Origin: Diadema setosum
Taxonomy: Eukaryota; Echinodermata; Echinoidea; Diadematoida; Diadematidae
Length of the DNA stretch: 64,000 bases
Direction: 5' to 3'
Assembly (NCBI GenBank): GCA_033980235.1
Contig: CM067075.1
Coordinates: 29,020,385 to 29,084,384 of the forward strand
Positions 22,860-35,083 of the stretch are shown piece by piece (within the stretch, counting starts at the first letter, position 1; every line of letters begins with the position of its first letter). The notes beneath the pieces are model-generated. The model was not told the DNA's origin and did no database searches. It saw nothing but the letters and a program-made list of their open reading frames with translations. Made by a program: the position numbers and the translations under genes.

Positions 22860-23359
22860 TTAAATGTGTTTGTTTGTGTGTGTGTGTGTGCGTCACGTGA
22901 GTATATGCGTGTGTGAATACAACATAAATTTCATTGTTTCATTCTTTATTCTTTCTTACTAACGTTTAATAGTAGTAACAGCCGAATGGTACGAATATAG
23001 ATCTAGTAATCATAAATCCTTATTGCAATGCAATAGCATTAACTCACGAACCGTCTGTAAAATGCAAAATCACTAACTAACTTCTGCTTCTAATACATAG
23101 AAATACGAGACTGTGAAGACAGAGTCTGAAAAATACCAGTGGTGCTAGGTAGTGATTGTTTTAGCAAGAAAAGAGTGGTGCTAGTGTATTGTTTCCTTCA
23201 GCTACGTCGGTGATTCTAGAACGACCTTATATTGACCTACTTAACGTAGTAGATTCGAGATGGACGCAGGACTTCAAGCTTTTTTGCACACGACACACAG
23301 AATTTACGTCGCAGATCTCACTCCGTCCTCAATCGAAAGCTCCTTTTTAACCTTTTTGA

Positions 23360-23750
23360 ATCACCGACGCAGGTGAAGCGAACAATAGCGTTGATGACGT
23401 GATACGCACATTTGACAATAGCAGCGCGCTCACACCACTCGAAACTACGCGTGAGAAAGTTCACTTGAGGCGGGGTTTCACTGACTGCATGCATACATTA
23501 TTGACGTCAGCCATACATTCCCAAATCATGATGAAGTAAAATGCGCCCCACGCCCATTTGCACCTGGGACAGCCCACTCGGCTGAGCTGCTCCGTTGCAG
23601 ATTTTCGAAAGCGCTTTTTAGGGTCAACGGAGTGATGTACGCGGACAGTCCGCGTGGGTTGCTTTGTGCGTCCCAGATTTCACTGCGTCCTCAATCGAAA
23701 GCTCCCTAATAGGCTTCCAGGCAGGCCTAGCGCTGCCGCGCGTACTAGTA
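23360..23750. other. Gene-free interval
   Basis: Unique-looking DNA with a partial repeat of the GAGCTTTCGATTGAGGACG end at 23687-23706. No supported coding content. Confidence 0.5.
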
Positions 23751-24070
23751 GGGAGCTTTAGATTTTAGACTCGCGGACGTTCAAAGGGAAAAAAAACATG
23801 ATCTGGGGGGTGTTTCATAAAGCTGTTGGTAAAGTTACGAACGACTTACGAGCGACTGGTGATCAGTTCTTGTGCTGAATTATGGAAATTCTGATAAGTA
23901 TAGCACATCAGAACTGATCACAAGTCGCTCGTAAGTCGTTCGTAACTTTACGAACAGCTTTATGAAACAGGGCCCTGAGCATGCGCAGTAGCGCGGGTCA
24001 TTATACTGCGCACGCTCAGATCATGTTTTTTTCCCTTTGAACGTCCGCGCGTCTAAAATCTAAAGCTCCC
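23751..24070. mobile_element. MITE within MITE
   Basis: The outer ends GGGAGCTTTAGATTTTAGAC and GTCTAAAATCTAAAGCTCCC are inverted, with the direct repeat TAGTA on both sides (23746-23750, 24071-24075). Inside, at about 23808-23973, is a second palindromic element with GTGTTTCATAAAGCTG and CAGCTTTATGAAACA ends around a stem built from ACTTACGAGCGACT-type sequence. Confidence 0.8.
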
Positions 24071-25271
24071 TAGTATTAGGTTACTCTGCGCCGTCTACTC
24101 TCTCCCGATATCGTATAATGGGGGGACCAAATTATATCGATCGAGACTGCCGTTATCGATAGTAATCGTTTGACCGTAGTCCCACACCCTTTTGTTGGTG
24201 TCATTGCTGGTATTTCAACCACAAGAGGGCGACAGACATGGAAAAATGTATTCATTTGACCAGTTGGTGAAATATAACGAACTGGGAAAATATAATTACA
24301 GTATATAACAAACGATCCTCGCAAACAGCATCATACGACGAGCTGTCGACCAATCACATCCTAGTAACTGTGACAGAACGTACGTAGACCTGGCACAAGA
24401 CAAATTGACTAAAAACCACAGGGAAGAAAAAGATGATGCACTGGGCCCCTATGGGGAGCCAGTTTGTACGCATGTGATGTACACCCTAGATAGTCTAGAT
24501 CGTCAGATTCTAGATCTACGAAACAAAATAATGAAAATTGCCCAGTAGAAACTACTGAAACGTTAGGCCTAAAGTCGTTTTGTGAGTATAGATCTAGGGC
24601 CTATGCCCCACTTGTCTACTGAGGCTTTCTGAGTTCAAAGACAAAAACACAAAGGCAAAAAGACAAAGTTAGATATCTAGGCGTAGGCCACCAACTAGAT
24701 AGGTCCCCCTGTCTAGTCCAATTCCAAGGTCTGGTCTAGCACGCACACTTAGCAGACCCCCGGCATGGCCCATCAAGTCCGCCGGTAGGCCTATCCCGAA
24801 GCACGTCTCGTAGAGTCGTAACGTTAGACGTAGGCCAACTCGTAGCTCTCATCTGCTGATCTTTTGGACCTGAGCCGTACGCGTCGTTACTGGACTTGAG
24901 CCTAACGTTAGTAGGCCTAGATCTACTAATGTCGTTAAGAATAGTGGACATGAGCCTAACGTTATTATGCGTCGTTAGTTAGTAGTCCTACCAACAGTAA
25001 TGTAGGCCAACTCTTTTGTAGATCAAACTAATTGTTACAAGAAGCGTAATCTAGGCCATTTAATATTGCAGATATCTAACTCTTATATAAAGTACTATAA
25101 CATTTACGTATTTACTTAGTAATAAATTGTCTGCGTGTATGACACACTCTTGCATTGCTGTATTGGGAATGACGTTATAGCTATAATGACGTTATAGTGA
25201 CGTAATAATTATGATGACCTTTGTGTATAATAGGAAGGGCGGATAGGAAGAGCTGAATGGGGATGGGATTG

Positions 25272-25415
25272 ACCGAAAGATCGGTCTGTATCTGGTCGTT
25301 CGGGAAATGTTCCGCGGAGACTGCGTCTGGCTTCACGGATCCCCTCCTTACGGAGGAGAGCGATAACGTCAAAAAACATAAAAGACTCCTCCGGACAGAC
25401 GGATCTTTCTGTCTA
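25272..25415. mobile_element. 144-bp MITE with 12-bp direct flanks
   Basis: Direct repeats GGGATGGGATTG lie at 25260-25271 and 25416-25427. Unit C has a single related copy. The ends GACCGAAAGATCGGTCTGT and ACAGACGGATCTTTCTGTC are inverted. No open frame belongs to it. Confidence 0.7.
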
Positions 25416-25476
25416 GGGATGGGATTGTTTAAGTTTCAGATATAACATGCTTCCATTCTTTTGTAGGACCTAATAT

Positions 25477-26190
25477 AACTGCGACCAGCAGCCCCAACGT
25501 ACAACGTACAGTGTTGGGGCTGCGCCGTTTTGGCCTCGATATTTTAATGTTGTACCAAACGGGTGCCGTTCCGGCGCTGTATTTCCTTAATTTTTCAACA
25601 AAAACTACTGGGTGGACTAAACCTAAATGATTCACATCGGCGACTGTTTGATGCATTCCATTGCTTATGATGCAGAAAATGCTGTCTTATAAGGCAAATA
25701 TCTTCAGCTCACCGATGCTCACTAAAACTCACAATCACTTGCACATGCGCACACAATGCATTCGGTGCAGTGCATTGACAGCTGTATTACTCGCTACATG
25801 ATGCATAATATTCACCGTGCGATGATGCATTATTCATATCCTTTTGCGTCCGTAACGTTGACGTCATTATTTACGCATGCGTAGATGCGTACTGATGGAT
25901 ATACACGTTCAAAATAGCAGCAAAGCTCTCCACTAGGGCAGACCGCCTACTCCTAAAAAATGTGGAAAATTATGCAGTTTCCAGATAAATTGGTGAGAAG
26001 GACCAGGGCAATGGGGTAGTGTATATTTCATTTTATATTGTCACTGTGTTTATGATGGACATTTAGCCATGGTTTATTTGTGAAGTTGCCGTATATGTGG
26101 CAATAGGGAGTTGTTCGTGATTCTCACTTGAACGAAACTGCGGGGTAGCCGCCAGGACCCCGCCGCAGAGCGGCGGGTCTCCGGGGCTAG
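25477..26190. mobile_element. 714-bp insertion flanked by ACCTAATAT
   Basis: The direct repeat ACCTAATAT is at 25468-25476 and 26191-26199, and units A, C and D are continuous here. The ends show local hairpins (CAGCCCCAACGT/ACAGTGTTGGGGCTG; CCGCCGCAGAGCGGCGG) but no clear terminal inverted repeat. The superfamily is unknown; an 8-9 bp duplication would suit a hAT-type element. Confidence 0.6.
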
Positions 26191-26520
26191 ACCTAATATT
26201 GCTGTACTACATGTATTTTCATTTTTTTTATTATTTGTTATTACCAATGAAAAATCAAATTTGTGTTTCAATCATAAATTCTTATTTCCACAGTGCTAAA
26301 ATATGACTCACTAAAGGAGATATTCTTGTCCATTGAGCATGACAAATAAGACTAGAGGTGCACATATATTTTGTACAGTAATACCATGGAGCCTGTGTTT
26401 TAGTACCTCCTTGGTAAATTGAATTGCCGTTGTTGGTATTATTTGAATGGAAGTGAATAATTATCATGGAAAAAAAGGTGCGTGAATGCATTACTCACTT
26501 CAAAAGAACTCCTGAGGATT

Positions 26521-28934
26521 CTAATAAAGCATTCTGCAGCCTCTTCTGACACCGTGTATGATGCTTCTCATGTTCCAGTCTTCCTGGAATTCGTCCTCGG
26601 ACACGGCCTCGGGAAAGGCCCTCGACAGACGGAAGGCTGGTGGACAAAGCGTGTTCCCGTCATTACCATGATTGCGGCAACGGGCGCCAAAGACGCAACG
26701 ATGGCGAATATGATGAAAACGATGATATCATAAGTATAATGACGATGACAATGACAATCTCAGTTACAGGCCAAGGGTATGTGAAATCATCAGAACATCA
26801 GATTGATGAACATTTTTTTGGGGGGGTGAAATTTCTTCTTAAATTTTTATCTAGTTAGGGAAGCAGATGAAATTATCCAGCAACTTCAAATGTAGCTTTT
26901 GAACGGATTGTTACATTCTCAGAAAATCTTCAGTGAGTGCTTTTACTAATCTTTCTGCATGGTTGAGCACAATGTCAGGGGGAAACGATCACGTTCAACG
27001 CTCCTATGAGTTGCAAAATCAATTCAGTTTATTGAAAGAATTTTACACAAGACATTGTTACCAATGCGTATTAAACAGCACAGTCATGTTGTGTGAACAA
27101 AAGAGGTACCTGTAGTTGCTAATATTTTTGTCGTGTTTCCACACTGTACAGATGAAACAAGAAATGCTAAATGTAGGCCTATGGTTATACTGTTGATATG
27201 ACATAATGCATATGCTTTAAATGTAGACCTATATACTGTTGATATGACATAAAAGCATATGCTTTATTTACTAACGATTTTAGCACTTTTTATGAAACTC
27301 CTTTCACATCAACCCCCCCCCCCTCAAAAAATGACTCTTGTGACGTTTAGAAATCACCATTTTGTGTTCAATGTGTGCTCACTCGTGTAAGACTCAGCAC
27401 ATCATTCTCATTCTCACTCAGAAGCTAATCAATATAGTATCCAAGGAATACCCCTACCAGTCTATTTTGTTCAAAACCATGTCGTTAAAAAATTACGCTA
27501 TTTTGATTGGGGTATATACATTGTGTATATGCAATCATTTCTATAATTATGTGCACATATGATTTTGTATATTACTTTTTCTTCGATGGCAGTAAAGAAA
27601 CATTGATTTGGATTCAGCTGAATTGAATTGAACTAAATTAAATGTGATTTGATTTAATTAAATTGAACGAAATTGCGTCTGCCTTTTCGGCTTGATTTTT
27701 TTTTTTTAGCTTACCTAGCTCTGCGTCGGATGCACCACGTACCAGCGCGCATCCTCTCCTGGCTGCTGACATGGCCTTCCTTCCATATTTCTTCAGAGTG
27801 CTCCAGAAGCCTTCGGTGCGGAAGTTATCTACGTGAGGAATTGCGGTGAACATAATAATGGCAGAGTAAAAATTGTTACTAGAATGTCAATTTCATCATT
27901 GTTCATTGACCTTGTTATGAATCATTATTACTTTCCTCCTGAAAAAGAAAATCAACAAAACAAAAGATACAAAGATCAACCATTAGGCCTATATCCCGAT
28001 GTTAATGGCACGAGTTGATGGTCTCCTATAGTATTACATTTCCTTTAATTGCGTACTGCATGTTGGATTTTACATGCATAGCTCAAAGTTTAAAAGTTAC
28101 TATTGCGTTGTCAGACTCAACATAAACTTTCGTGTAATTATATTGCTTATGTTGTTGTCAGTAGCTGCTATAACACAGAATTCCCTAAATATTTACATGA
28201 GCCACAGCCCAGGGACCGCTGTTCACTTTTCAAAGTCAAGTTTATATAGTAGAAAAAAAAAAACAAGTACTAACCTTAATGGCTCTTATAACTACCATTA
28301 ATTTCTGTTTTGCAGGAAATAGTTAAGAGCACAATACTCGCAATGAACACATCGCGTATATTGCCTCTGACTAAAGACTGATGTTTTGACACTTAGATGA
28401 CTACTCAGATGGCTTGATATATTTCCTTCTCATGTATCACTCTAATTCTGTGGATTTTTTTTTTTTTTAACCCTTCAGCCACCGAATTTCACTTCCTGGG
28501 TCTGTCAGATGTCCCCTGCTTACTCTTGTATTATTACCCCCCCCCCCCAAAAAAAAAAAAAAAAACAACAACAACAAACAAACAAACAAACAAACCAAAC
28601 AAACAAACAAACAAAAACAAAAACAAAAACAAAAACCAACAACAATTGTACAACTATCGTAATGTAGTTCTTTTCTTTCTACCGTAAAGCCATAGCAGCA
28701 TGCTTGTTACAATCGTCATCTGTTACACTATATTTTCCAAATTTTGAAAGATAAGAGGATTTTGTATTGAGAAATGGAACGGACAGTTGTCCCGCATATT
28801 TCCTATGATCAGATGCGACCTTTACCTTTATCCAGGCTTTCCAGAATTTCCTTCTTCAGGTCTTCTCGGCTGGGGGCCGAGCTGCCGAGAGAGACGGTCA
28901 TCAGGAGGCCGAGCAGTACCAGGGCGAGCTTCAT
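26521..28934 (-). CDS. Peptide gene B: centrocin-like dimeric antimicrobial peptide precursor (most cationic copy)
   Basis: Coding exons on the minus strand are 28826-28934, 27715-27828 and 26521-26636, giving 112 aa. Both introns are phase 1 (AAAG before GTAAAG; CTAG before GTAAGC). Residues 1-20 are the signal peptide. The propiece ends LESLDK (Asp35 where the other copies have Ala). Exon 2 encodes DNFRTE and then a chain starting Gly43-Phe-Trp with KKYGRKAMSAARRGC (Cys63), about seven basic residues and no acidic ones before the ASDAEL spacer. Exon 3 gives the acidic spacer AFRLSRAFPEAVSEDEF and a C-terminal chain from about Asp94-Trp95 to Tyr112 with VRRGC (Cys108). The two cysteines and their placement suit a heavy/light heterodimer acting on microbial membranes after secretion or granule storage. 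Processing sites and activity are inferred. Of the four copies this looks the best candidate for a potent peptide. Confidence 0.8.
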
Positions 28935-29616
28935 GATTGTGCTGGTGGGTCGTTTGTACACTGCAATAATTTGAATAAAGGAATGATTTATAAGTATTCA
29001 GGTAATTGCCTGGTGCAATGCAAGCATTAACTTACTTTGATTTGCTTACTTCCTATATAAAAACGATAATGAAGTAATAATGATATACAGATGATATCAT
29101 AATACCTGCAGTGTAGCGCACATGTCCGTGTTTGGACGCTACTGGCGCTTCGATACCGACATAAAATACTCACTTTTTGGTTATCTGATTATGAATATAG
29201 TGCGTTTTACGTACGCGTTTTGTTTCATTATAATTCTTTGTCACAGCATCACTGCACGCGTACTTCTTCATCTGACATAATAAAGATACAAACTGAACAC
29301 ACATAAGTTCGGAACACGACAGATAATGAATACGACACGCAAACCAAAGAGAAACATGCAGGTCAGTGCATGTACTGGGAAAGGAAGAATTTCGCTTGGC
29401 TAAAATGTGGTAATCATTGCAACTGAGATGAATGTACTTTTCCCTATACGTGGCAGTAAATTGTATGAAAACGAATACAAAAACAACAGGCGGTTGATGA
29501 TCTAAATAAGTATAAATGAATGCAGTATAACATTCTGCTTAATAAAGAGAACTTCACACAAACAAAATAAGCATTCATCTACAGTTCTGTAAAAGCAAAT
29601 AAGCTTTCGTTATCAC

Positions 29617-29722
29617 CTTGAATGTAGTCGACGAAAAGCTGGAGTCAGCTATTACGAGTCTCTGCTATCGAATGTTGAGAAGAGCACGATGAAATTCACA
29701 GCGTTTTGCTCACCTATTTATA
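29617..29722 (-). promoter_or_regulatory. Predicted core promoter and non-coding 5' exon of gene B
   Basis: TATAAATAG on the minus strand (29714-29722) is followed by the conserved leader ending CATTCAAG before GTGATAAC (exon end 29617). The partner acceptor TTATTGCAG precedes TGTACAAACG at 28960, 26 nt before the ATG. Confidence 0.6.
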
Positions 29723-30305
29723 TCTTCTAGCAGCCATACATCTCTTTAAGATGAAAGGTGTTGCTATCATAAGTACATTGCCTTGACAGTTTGAGAAATC
29801 GATATTTTGGGGGGACTGTTAAACTCTTATACTCTGTCTTTAAATTTAAGCGTGGTAAGGGAAGAATGTGCCCGGATGGACGAGAAGTTGACTATCAAAG
29901 AAGAATATTAGTGCAAGCAGAACGTATACGGTGTCTCACATAATTTATGGTCTCATACTTCCTATTACAGGAGATTAATCAACTTTCTCCTCCTTTCGTT
30001 TTCTTTTGTTTGTTTCTTTGTTTGCATTGTCTGATTTCACATTGCTGCGGGTTCCAAAGTCATAGTTTTAACACTTCCCCCTTTTTTTCCTTGTTCAGCG
30101 TGCATGCAACGCGGTAAAAGATCACTTAAGTTTTTTTTTTGTTTCCTTTTCCTTTTTTGTTTTGGGTATATAGCGTGTAATAAGATGAATAAGTTTTTCT
30201 TCTCCTCCTTTTTATCTGATTAAATTGATAATGGTTAATTGATAAAAATAAGCAAAGTGGTAGCCGGGTGACTAAATTATGCATTATACAGGGCAATATA
30301 AACAT

Positions 30306-30350
<45 letters not shown>
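30306..30350. repeat. (TA)n microsatellite
   Basis: A TA run in the upstream AT-rich block of unit B. Counterparts lie at 8339-8356 (A), about 40965-41010 (C, degenerate) and 51005-51125 (D, expanded). Confidence 0.9.
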
Positions 30351-30355
<5 letters not shown>

Positions 30356-31019
30356 ACATAAATATGAATGATTAACGTTTCAAAATGACGAATATAACAT
30401 CAACAGAACCATAACAAATATATGGCATGTTATCAAAACGCAAATAAGGGGAAAAATAATGTGCAAAGTGCATTACTTTAAGATAATTGCCATATATGAA
30501 AGTTATCTATGCACCTATACACGCACATACATACACACACACACACAAACACATGCACATCACACACACAATTTATGTCTGTAGATATCCCATCTCATTC
30601 GCCCATTCAACTTTTGTAAACATTTATACATCAAACAAACAAGGATTATAATTTCCTGATTATAAATGTCCCTTATAAGTACAAACAACATGGATGAATT
30701 CAACATGCTGTCAAGTTTCATTGAACACCCTCCCCCCGAAAAAAAAAAAAAACCAAACAAACAAACAACAACAGATAAAAATCAAACAATTCTGTTACCA
30801 ATTTCTATTATGAGTACTTGGACTTGCTCTCGGCTTTAAGGTTTGCGACTTCATTTATGTGATCATTTGCATTATCATGGAATAATGTCCCATACTTGAA
30901 TTAATCTCTTATACCTGTTTCAGCTGTAAGATTGAAATGATATTACATTCGATTAGTTTGTTTAAATGATGTCAAATCACACGTAATAAGTATGCAAAAG
31001 TAATGCAGAATTAAACTCA

Positions 31020-31022
31020 ATA

Positions 31023-31057
<35 letters not shown>

Positions 31058-31115
31058 TAATCAATCTATTTATCAATCACCAATTAGTTCATCAATCAAT
31101 CAATCAATCAATACA
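31020..31115. repeat. (AATC)n microsatellite
   Basis: CAATCAAT tetranucleotide repeats. Short version at 41121-41140 (unit C) and a long version at 53068-53205 (unit D). Confidence 0.9.
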
Positions 31116-31119
31116 TTTC

Positions 31120-32030
31120 CCTGTTCTGATTTTCCCCAAGTGTTAATGCATTGAGCTCAGTCACAGATACAACTATCCTCTTCCTCATGATATCGAACAT
31201 TTTTCCCTTCCAGCGAAGTATGTCATGCTTTCCGACTTTATACTCTAAAACAACAACGGCAAGAAAAAGAACAGAACTAGTGTACGTCAAAGTTTGCTTT
31301 ATAGCCAAAAAAGAAAAAAAATAATCCCCGACTTTCAAGCAATGAGAATACAAGTCATTGGTTGTGGTAAAATATAAAACCTGTAATTGATTTCGTCTTA
31401 CCCCCATTGCTCTGCATCACTCGATTGTTATCAATCGTTTCCAATTCGTGGAGTGGTCGTTTTAATGTCATGTTGCAACATTGCCGGGAGACCAAAATCG
31501 TCCCAGCAGCTGAACCAACCCTTGTAATCTCTCTGATATCTTTATCTCTCTGTTCTCTCTATCTCTCCGTCTCTATTCTTTCTCTATGTCTATCTATAAA
31601 CTATATCTCTATCATGTCTTTCTACTATCAAACTATATGCATTCATTCATTCATTCATTCATTTATTTTTTTTTTCATTTCCAACACAAACATATAAATA
31701 TATTACAGAAATTGAATACATAAATTTCATCATTACAAAATAAAGGATAAGTTTACAAAAATGAATGTATACGGAAATGTTGGAAATGGGGAGGAATGCT
31801 AAAAAGCAATGCTAATAGGGTGCATTCTCTCCACACGCAATACAAGAAATGATATGATCGATTGACTGGTATACATAAAAAGTGGAAGAAAAAAAATTAA
31901 GACAAAAAGACCTATAACTAACCTAACTAAACTGACACAAAAACCCTGAACAAATCCCTACACTTAGTCGCTGTCATGCCGGAGGAGAGAGGAAAGAAAG
32001 AGAGACAGATATAGTGAGAGAGGGAGAGAG

Positions 32031-32064
<34 letters not shown>

Positions 32065-33590
32065 TGTGTGTGTGTGAGAGAGAAAAACTTATTACGTGGA
32101 GTGAAGATAAAAGAAAAAAAAAAGATAGAAGGAGACTATAACAAGACGAGAGGTAGTGGATGGATGGAGCCGCTTGGCCGTAATTTTTAACAGAATATAA
32201 AGTTGGATTTCCCATTCTTTGCAACCATTAAAGGATCAAAACAATTTTACGCTTTCATGAAGTTGATTTTAAAATATTAATTTTCATAATGATATTTAGA
32301 TAAATTCTTGTAACTTTTTTTCCCTTTTTTTCTTCAGATTACTCTTCTTAATACTTAAACTTGAGGATGCCCTTAAACTGTTACAGAGGTTATTCCAATA
32401 TTTAGGTCTAGCAAATAGATTGTGTAAACATAGTCCTAGTTAAAGGCAGATGGAATTCATCATCATCTATCTATGTCTATCGAATCTATATGTCTCTCTC
32501 TATCTACCTGTTTTCCTATCTATTTATCTCTTTATCTTTCTATTTATCTATTCATTATAGCTAGCTAGGTGTCTAGCAATCTGTCTGTCTATCTTTGTAC
32601 CATATTTATTATCGGTAAAATGATATTAATGATGATGGTGCTGTTGCCGATTAGTAGTCCAGTATTGTGCACTCCCGTTTTAACAAACACGGTTATACAG
32701 AAATTTTCTTCCGACGTCCCAGAATTATTATCTATATCTCGGGGAGAGCTTGCTTCCAAAAGGCGCTAAATCCATTGAAAATGATGGATTTTTTTTTTAT
32801 GATGCGTCTTTTGAAAGCAAGCTTTTCCTATATTTTTATTTGTTCTGGTATGAGGAACTTTCGATATAACGAAAGAAGCTCTATGATTCCGAGCTCAACT
32901 GCGTTATAACGGATTCGCCTGCAGAGCAGCAGGAGGTGTATCAAAGTCAATGTTTATCATCTCGTACATTTATTGTATTGTCATCATTACTGTTGCCATT
33001 ATGAGCATGTCATTTTGTCCCACTTATTTTGCTTTGTTTTGTTTTCATCCGTACCATTGCTATCGTATCTCTCTCGCCTTATCTCTCTTACCCCCCCCCC
33101 CCCCGATTCTTTTTACAGGTGTTTCAGAATGAGTTCGAATCGCTGACCTGGAAAACATTAATACCATACTGCCAAACAATGTGAATGCACATCGAGGCTT
33201 TTGCACACAAAGGACCTCCACTAAAATGTCGATCATCTTTTTCTCTGTCTGTCTGTCTGTCTGTCTCTCTTTCTCTCTGTCTCTCTCTCTCTGGCGCCTG
33301 AGATATTCCATCCAAATTGAGTATGTCACTTCTTTACCTGATTTTCCTCGCGAGTTCTTTTCGAGACTATATAGGGCAATGTTTCATGAAACTTGTCAGT
33401 CACTGACAATATTGTGTTAAGCGACTGAAATCCTTTGATTGGCTGAGAGCAACTTTGTCAGTGAAAATCGCTGAAAGAACGCTTTAAATGCCCCCATGCA
33501 CTCACCTCAGGGTTCTCAGTCCCATATTCACAAACATTCATCTTATGATTATGTATTTCTGATTTCCAACATAAATCCTACACGTACACT
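31120..33590. other. Unit B upstream flank, no gene found
   Basis: It contains conserved unit sequence (CACTCGATTGTTATCAATCG, CAAAATCGTCCCAGCAGCTG), TCTA/TCTC and (GT)n simple repeats (32033-32060), and a fold-back segment about 32700-32925 with AGCTTGCTTCC facing GAAAGCAAGC. No supported gene. Confidence 0.6.
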
Positions 33591-33594
33591 TTAA

Positions 33595-34150
33595 AGGACA
33601 AGTTCACCTTCATAAACATAAGGATTGTGAGAATGCAGCAATATTAGTAGAACACATCAGTGAAAGTTTGAGGACAATTGGACAATCGATGCAAAAGTTA
33701 TGAATTTTTAAAATTTTAGTGTTGGAACCGCTGGATGAGGAGACTTCTAAGGCTCGTGATGTCATATGAGTACAACAGTATAAAGAAGATGTAAAGAAAA
33801 TTCAACATATTCTCACTTTTTTCGCATAATAAAAGAGCACTTGACTTGCCTCTTTCTAAAGGCAATGGGAATAATATTACCCATAACATAATATGTCAGT
33901 AACGAGTCAAGGGAACATGTCCTTTTTTCAAAGGATGAAATTTTGTGAAATTCTCTTTATATTTTCCTTATATTGTCGTACGCATGTGACATCATACACT
34001 TCTCATCCAGCGGTGACTGCACAAAAACTTCAAAAATTCATAACTTTTGAACAGATTGTCCGATTTTCCTCAAACTTTCAATGATGTGTTTTATTAATAT
34101 TGCTATATACATTCTCTCAATCCTTATGTTAATGAAGGTGAACTTGTCCT
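33595..34150. mobile_element. TTAA-flanked MITE, AGGACAAGTTCACC family (unit B copy)
   Basis: The ends AGGACAAGTTCACCTTCAT and ATGAAGGTGAACTTGTCCT are inverted, with TTAA at 33591-33594 and 34151-34154. Arms are about 150 bp. Other copies are at 41776-42680, 43581-44142 and 61545-62081. The TTAA flanks suit a piggyBac-like mobilising enzyme supplied elsewhere. Confidence 0.85.
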
Positions 34151-34469
34151 TTAATCTCGATTCTTTGCCACCCAAATACCATATGGGAGAAAAAAAAAGA
34201 AAGAAAAAGCAAAAAAAAAAAAAGAAAAAGCAAAAAAAAAAAAAAAAAAAGGTGAAAAGCTGAATGGATTGAGTGCTTTCTCTATTTAAGCTCATGTGTA
34301 ATCGCGTATTCAGGAGAGGGGGGCGTACCGGGCGCGCGCCCCCTGTTTATTTTTTGTTAAAACAAAAGAAATAAAAAGGAAAAAATGGGGGCGCGAGTGC
34401 GCCCACCCCCTTCAATTTTTATAGAGGTGCCTCCCCTTTTGCGGAATTCCTAGATCCGCCCCTGTTTGT

Positions 34470-34502
<33 letters not shown>

Positions 34503-34873
34503 GCCACAAAGGAACCAGTTACATACTAATGAGCAAGCCACCACGGGACCGACTCTTTCCAAGCATGTCGGGAGAAAGACTAGTAGTTAAGACGTGGTTG
34601 AACAAGAATTCCCGTCACTTCAAATCTCACAGCCGAATTGACGCCAGCCAGTAAAGGCTCAGTAAATTTACATTCTGTAGTTGCACATACACACATACAC
34701 ACACACACACACACACTCACACACACATGCAAACTTATTGTGTGGGCAACACCGACAAGCGTATGATATCAAGGAACGACTTTTTCCATTCACCGTGATT
34801 ATGATTTTATGATCATTTTATTGAGGTGGTGGGTTACAAAAAATCACTCAGCACTGGTGAGTAAACAAAAAAA

Positions 34874-35083
34874 AATGGCCGTTTCGTTAACGAAATTATC
34901 ATTTCGTGGACAAAATGTTCATTTAGTTACAAAATGTTGTCATTTCGTTACAATATAATCATTTCATCGACGAAAAGACTGATTTCGTAACGAAATATTC
35001 CATGCGACACTTGGCGCTCCATTGTTTTTGTCTATGGTTTAAACCATGGTTTCATTTGCACCACTTTCGTGAATTCGGGCCAT
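34874..35083. mobile_element. 5'-truncated GCCCGAATTCACGAA MITE
   Basis: It starts inside the element (ATGGCCGTTTCGTTAACG) and runs to the intact right end TTCGTGAATTCGGGCC. Direct repeats of the same host flank (GACAACACCGACAAGCGTAT ... GGTGAGTAAAC) lie on both sides (about 34745-34868 and 35090-35215). The same arrangement is at 44887-45095. Confidence 0.75.

Larger units (their letters stand above)
20650..23350. mobile_element. Element with GGGAGCTTTCGATTGAGGAC inverted ends
   Basis: The left arm 20651-20820 and the right arm about 23205-23345 are inverted, sharing GCTTTCGATTGAGGACG, TTGAAGTCCTGCGTCCATCT and GTTCTAGAATCAC with their complements. A third partial end is at 23687-23706. The interior has the AACGTTAG-rich block and a MITE, and no transposase. 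Confidence 0.55.
18024..25020. mobile_element. 7-kb element with long terminal inverted repeats, separating units A and B
   Basis: The left arm (18024-18441 and 19314-19490) is inverted relative to the right arm (about 24370-25020). Landmarks include ACTAACGACGCATAATAACG, GACCAGACCTTGGAATTGGA and the CTTTAGGCCTAACGTT block facing their complements. With the nested insertion removed the arms are about 600 bp. No transposase, polymerase or integrase is visible. Long arms and size recall Polinton-type or other large TIR elements, but the family is not established. The DNA is missing between units B/C and C/D. Confidence 0.6.

Noticed and set aside
31020..31115. CRISPR-like array of short regular repeats
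   Set aside because: It is a tetranucleotide microsatellite without spacers, in a eukaryotic context.
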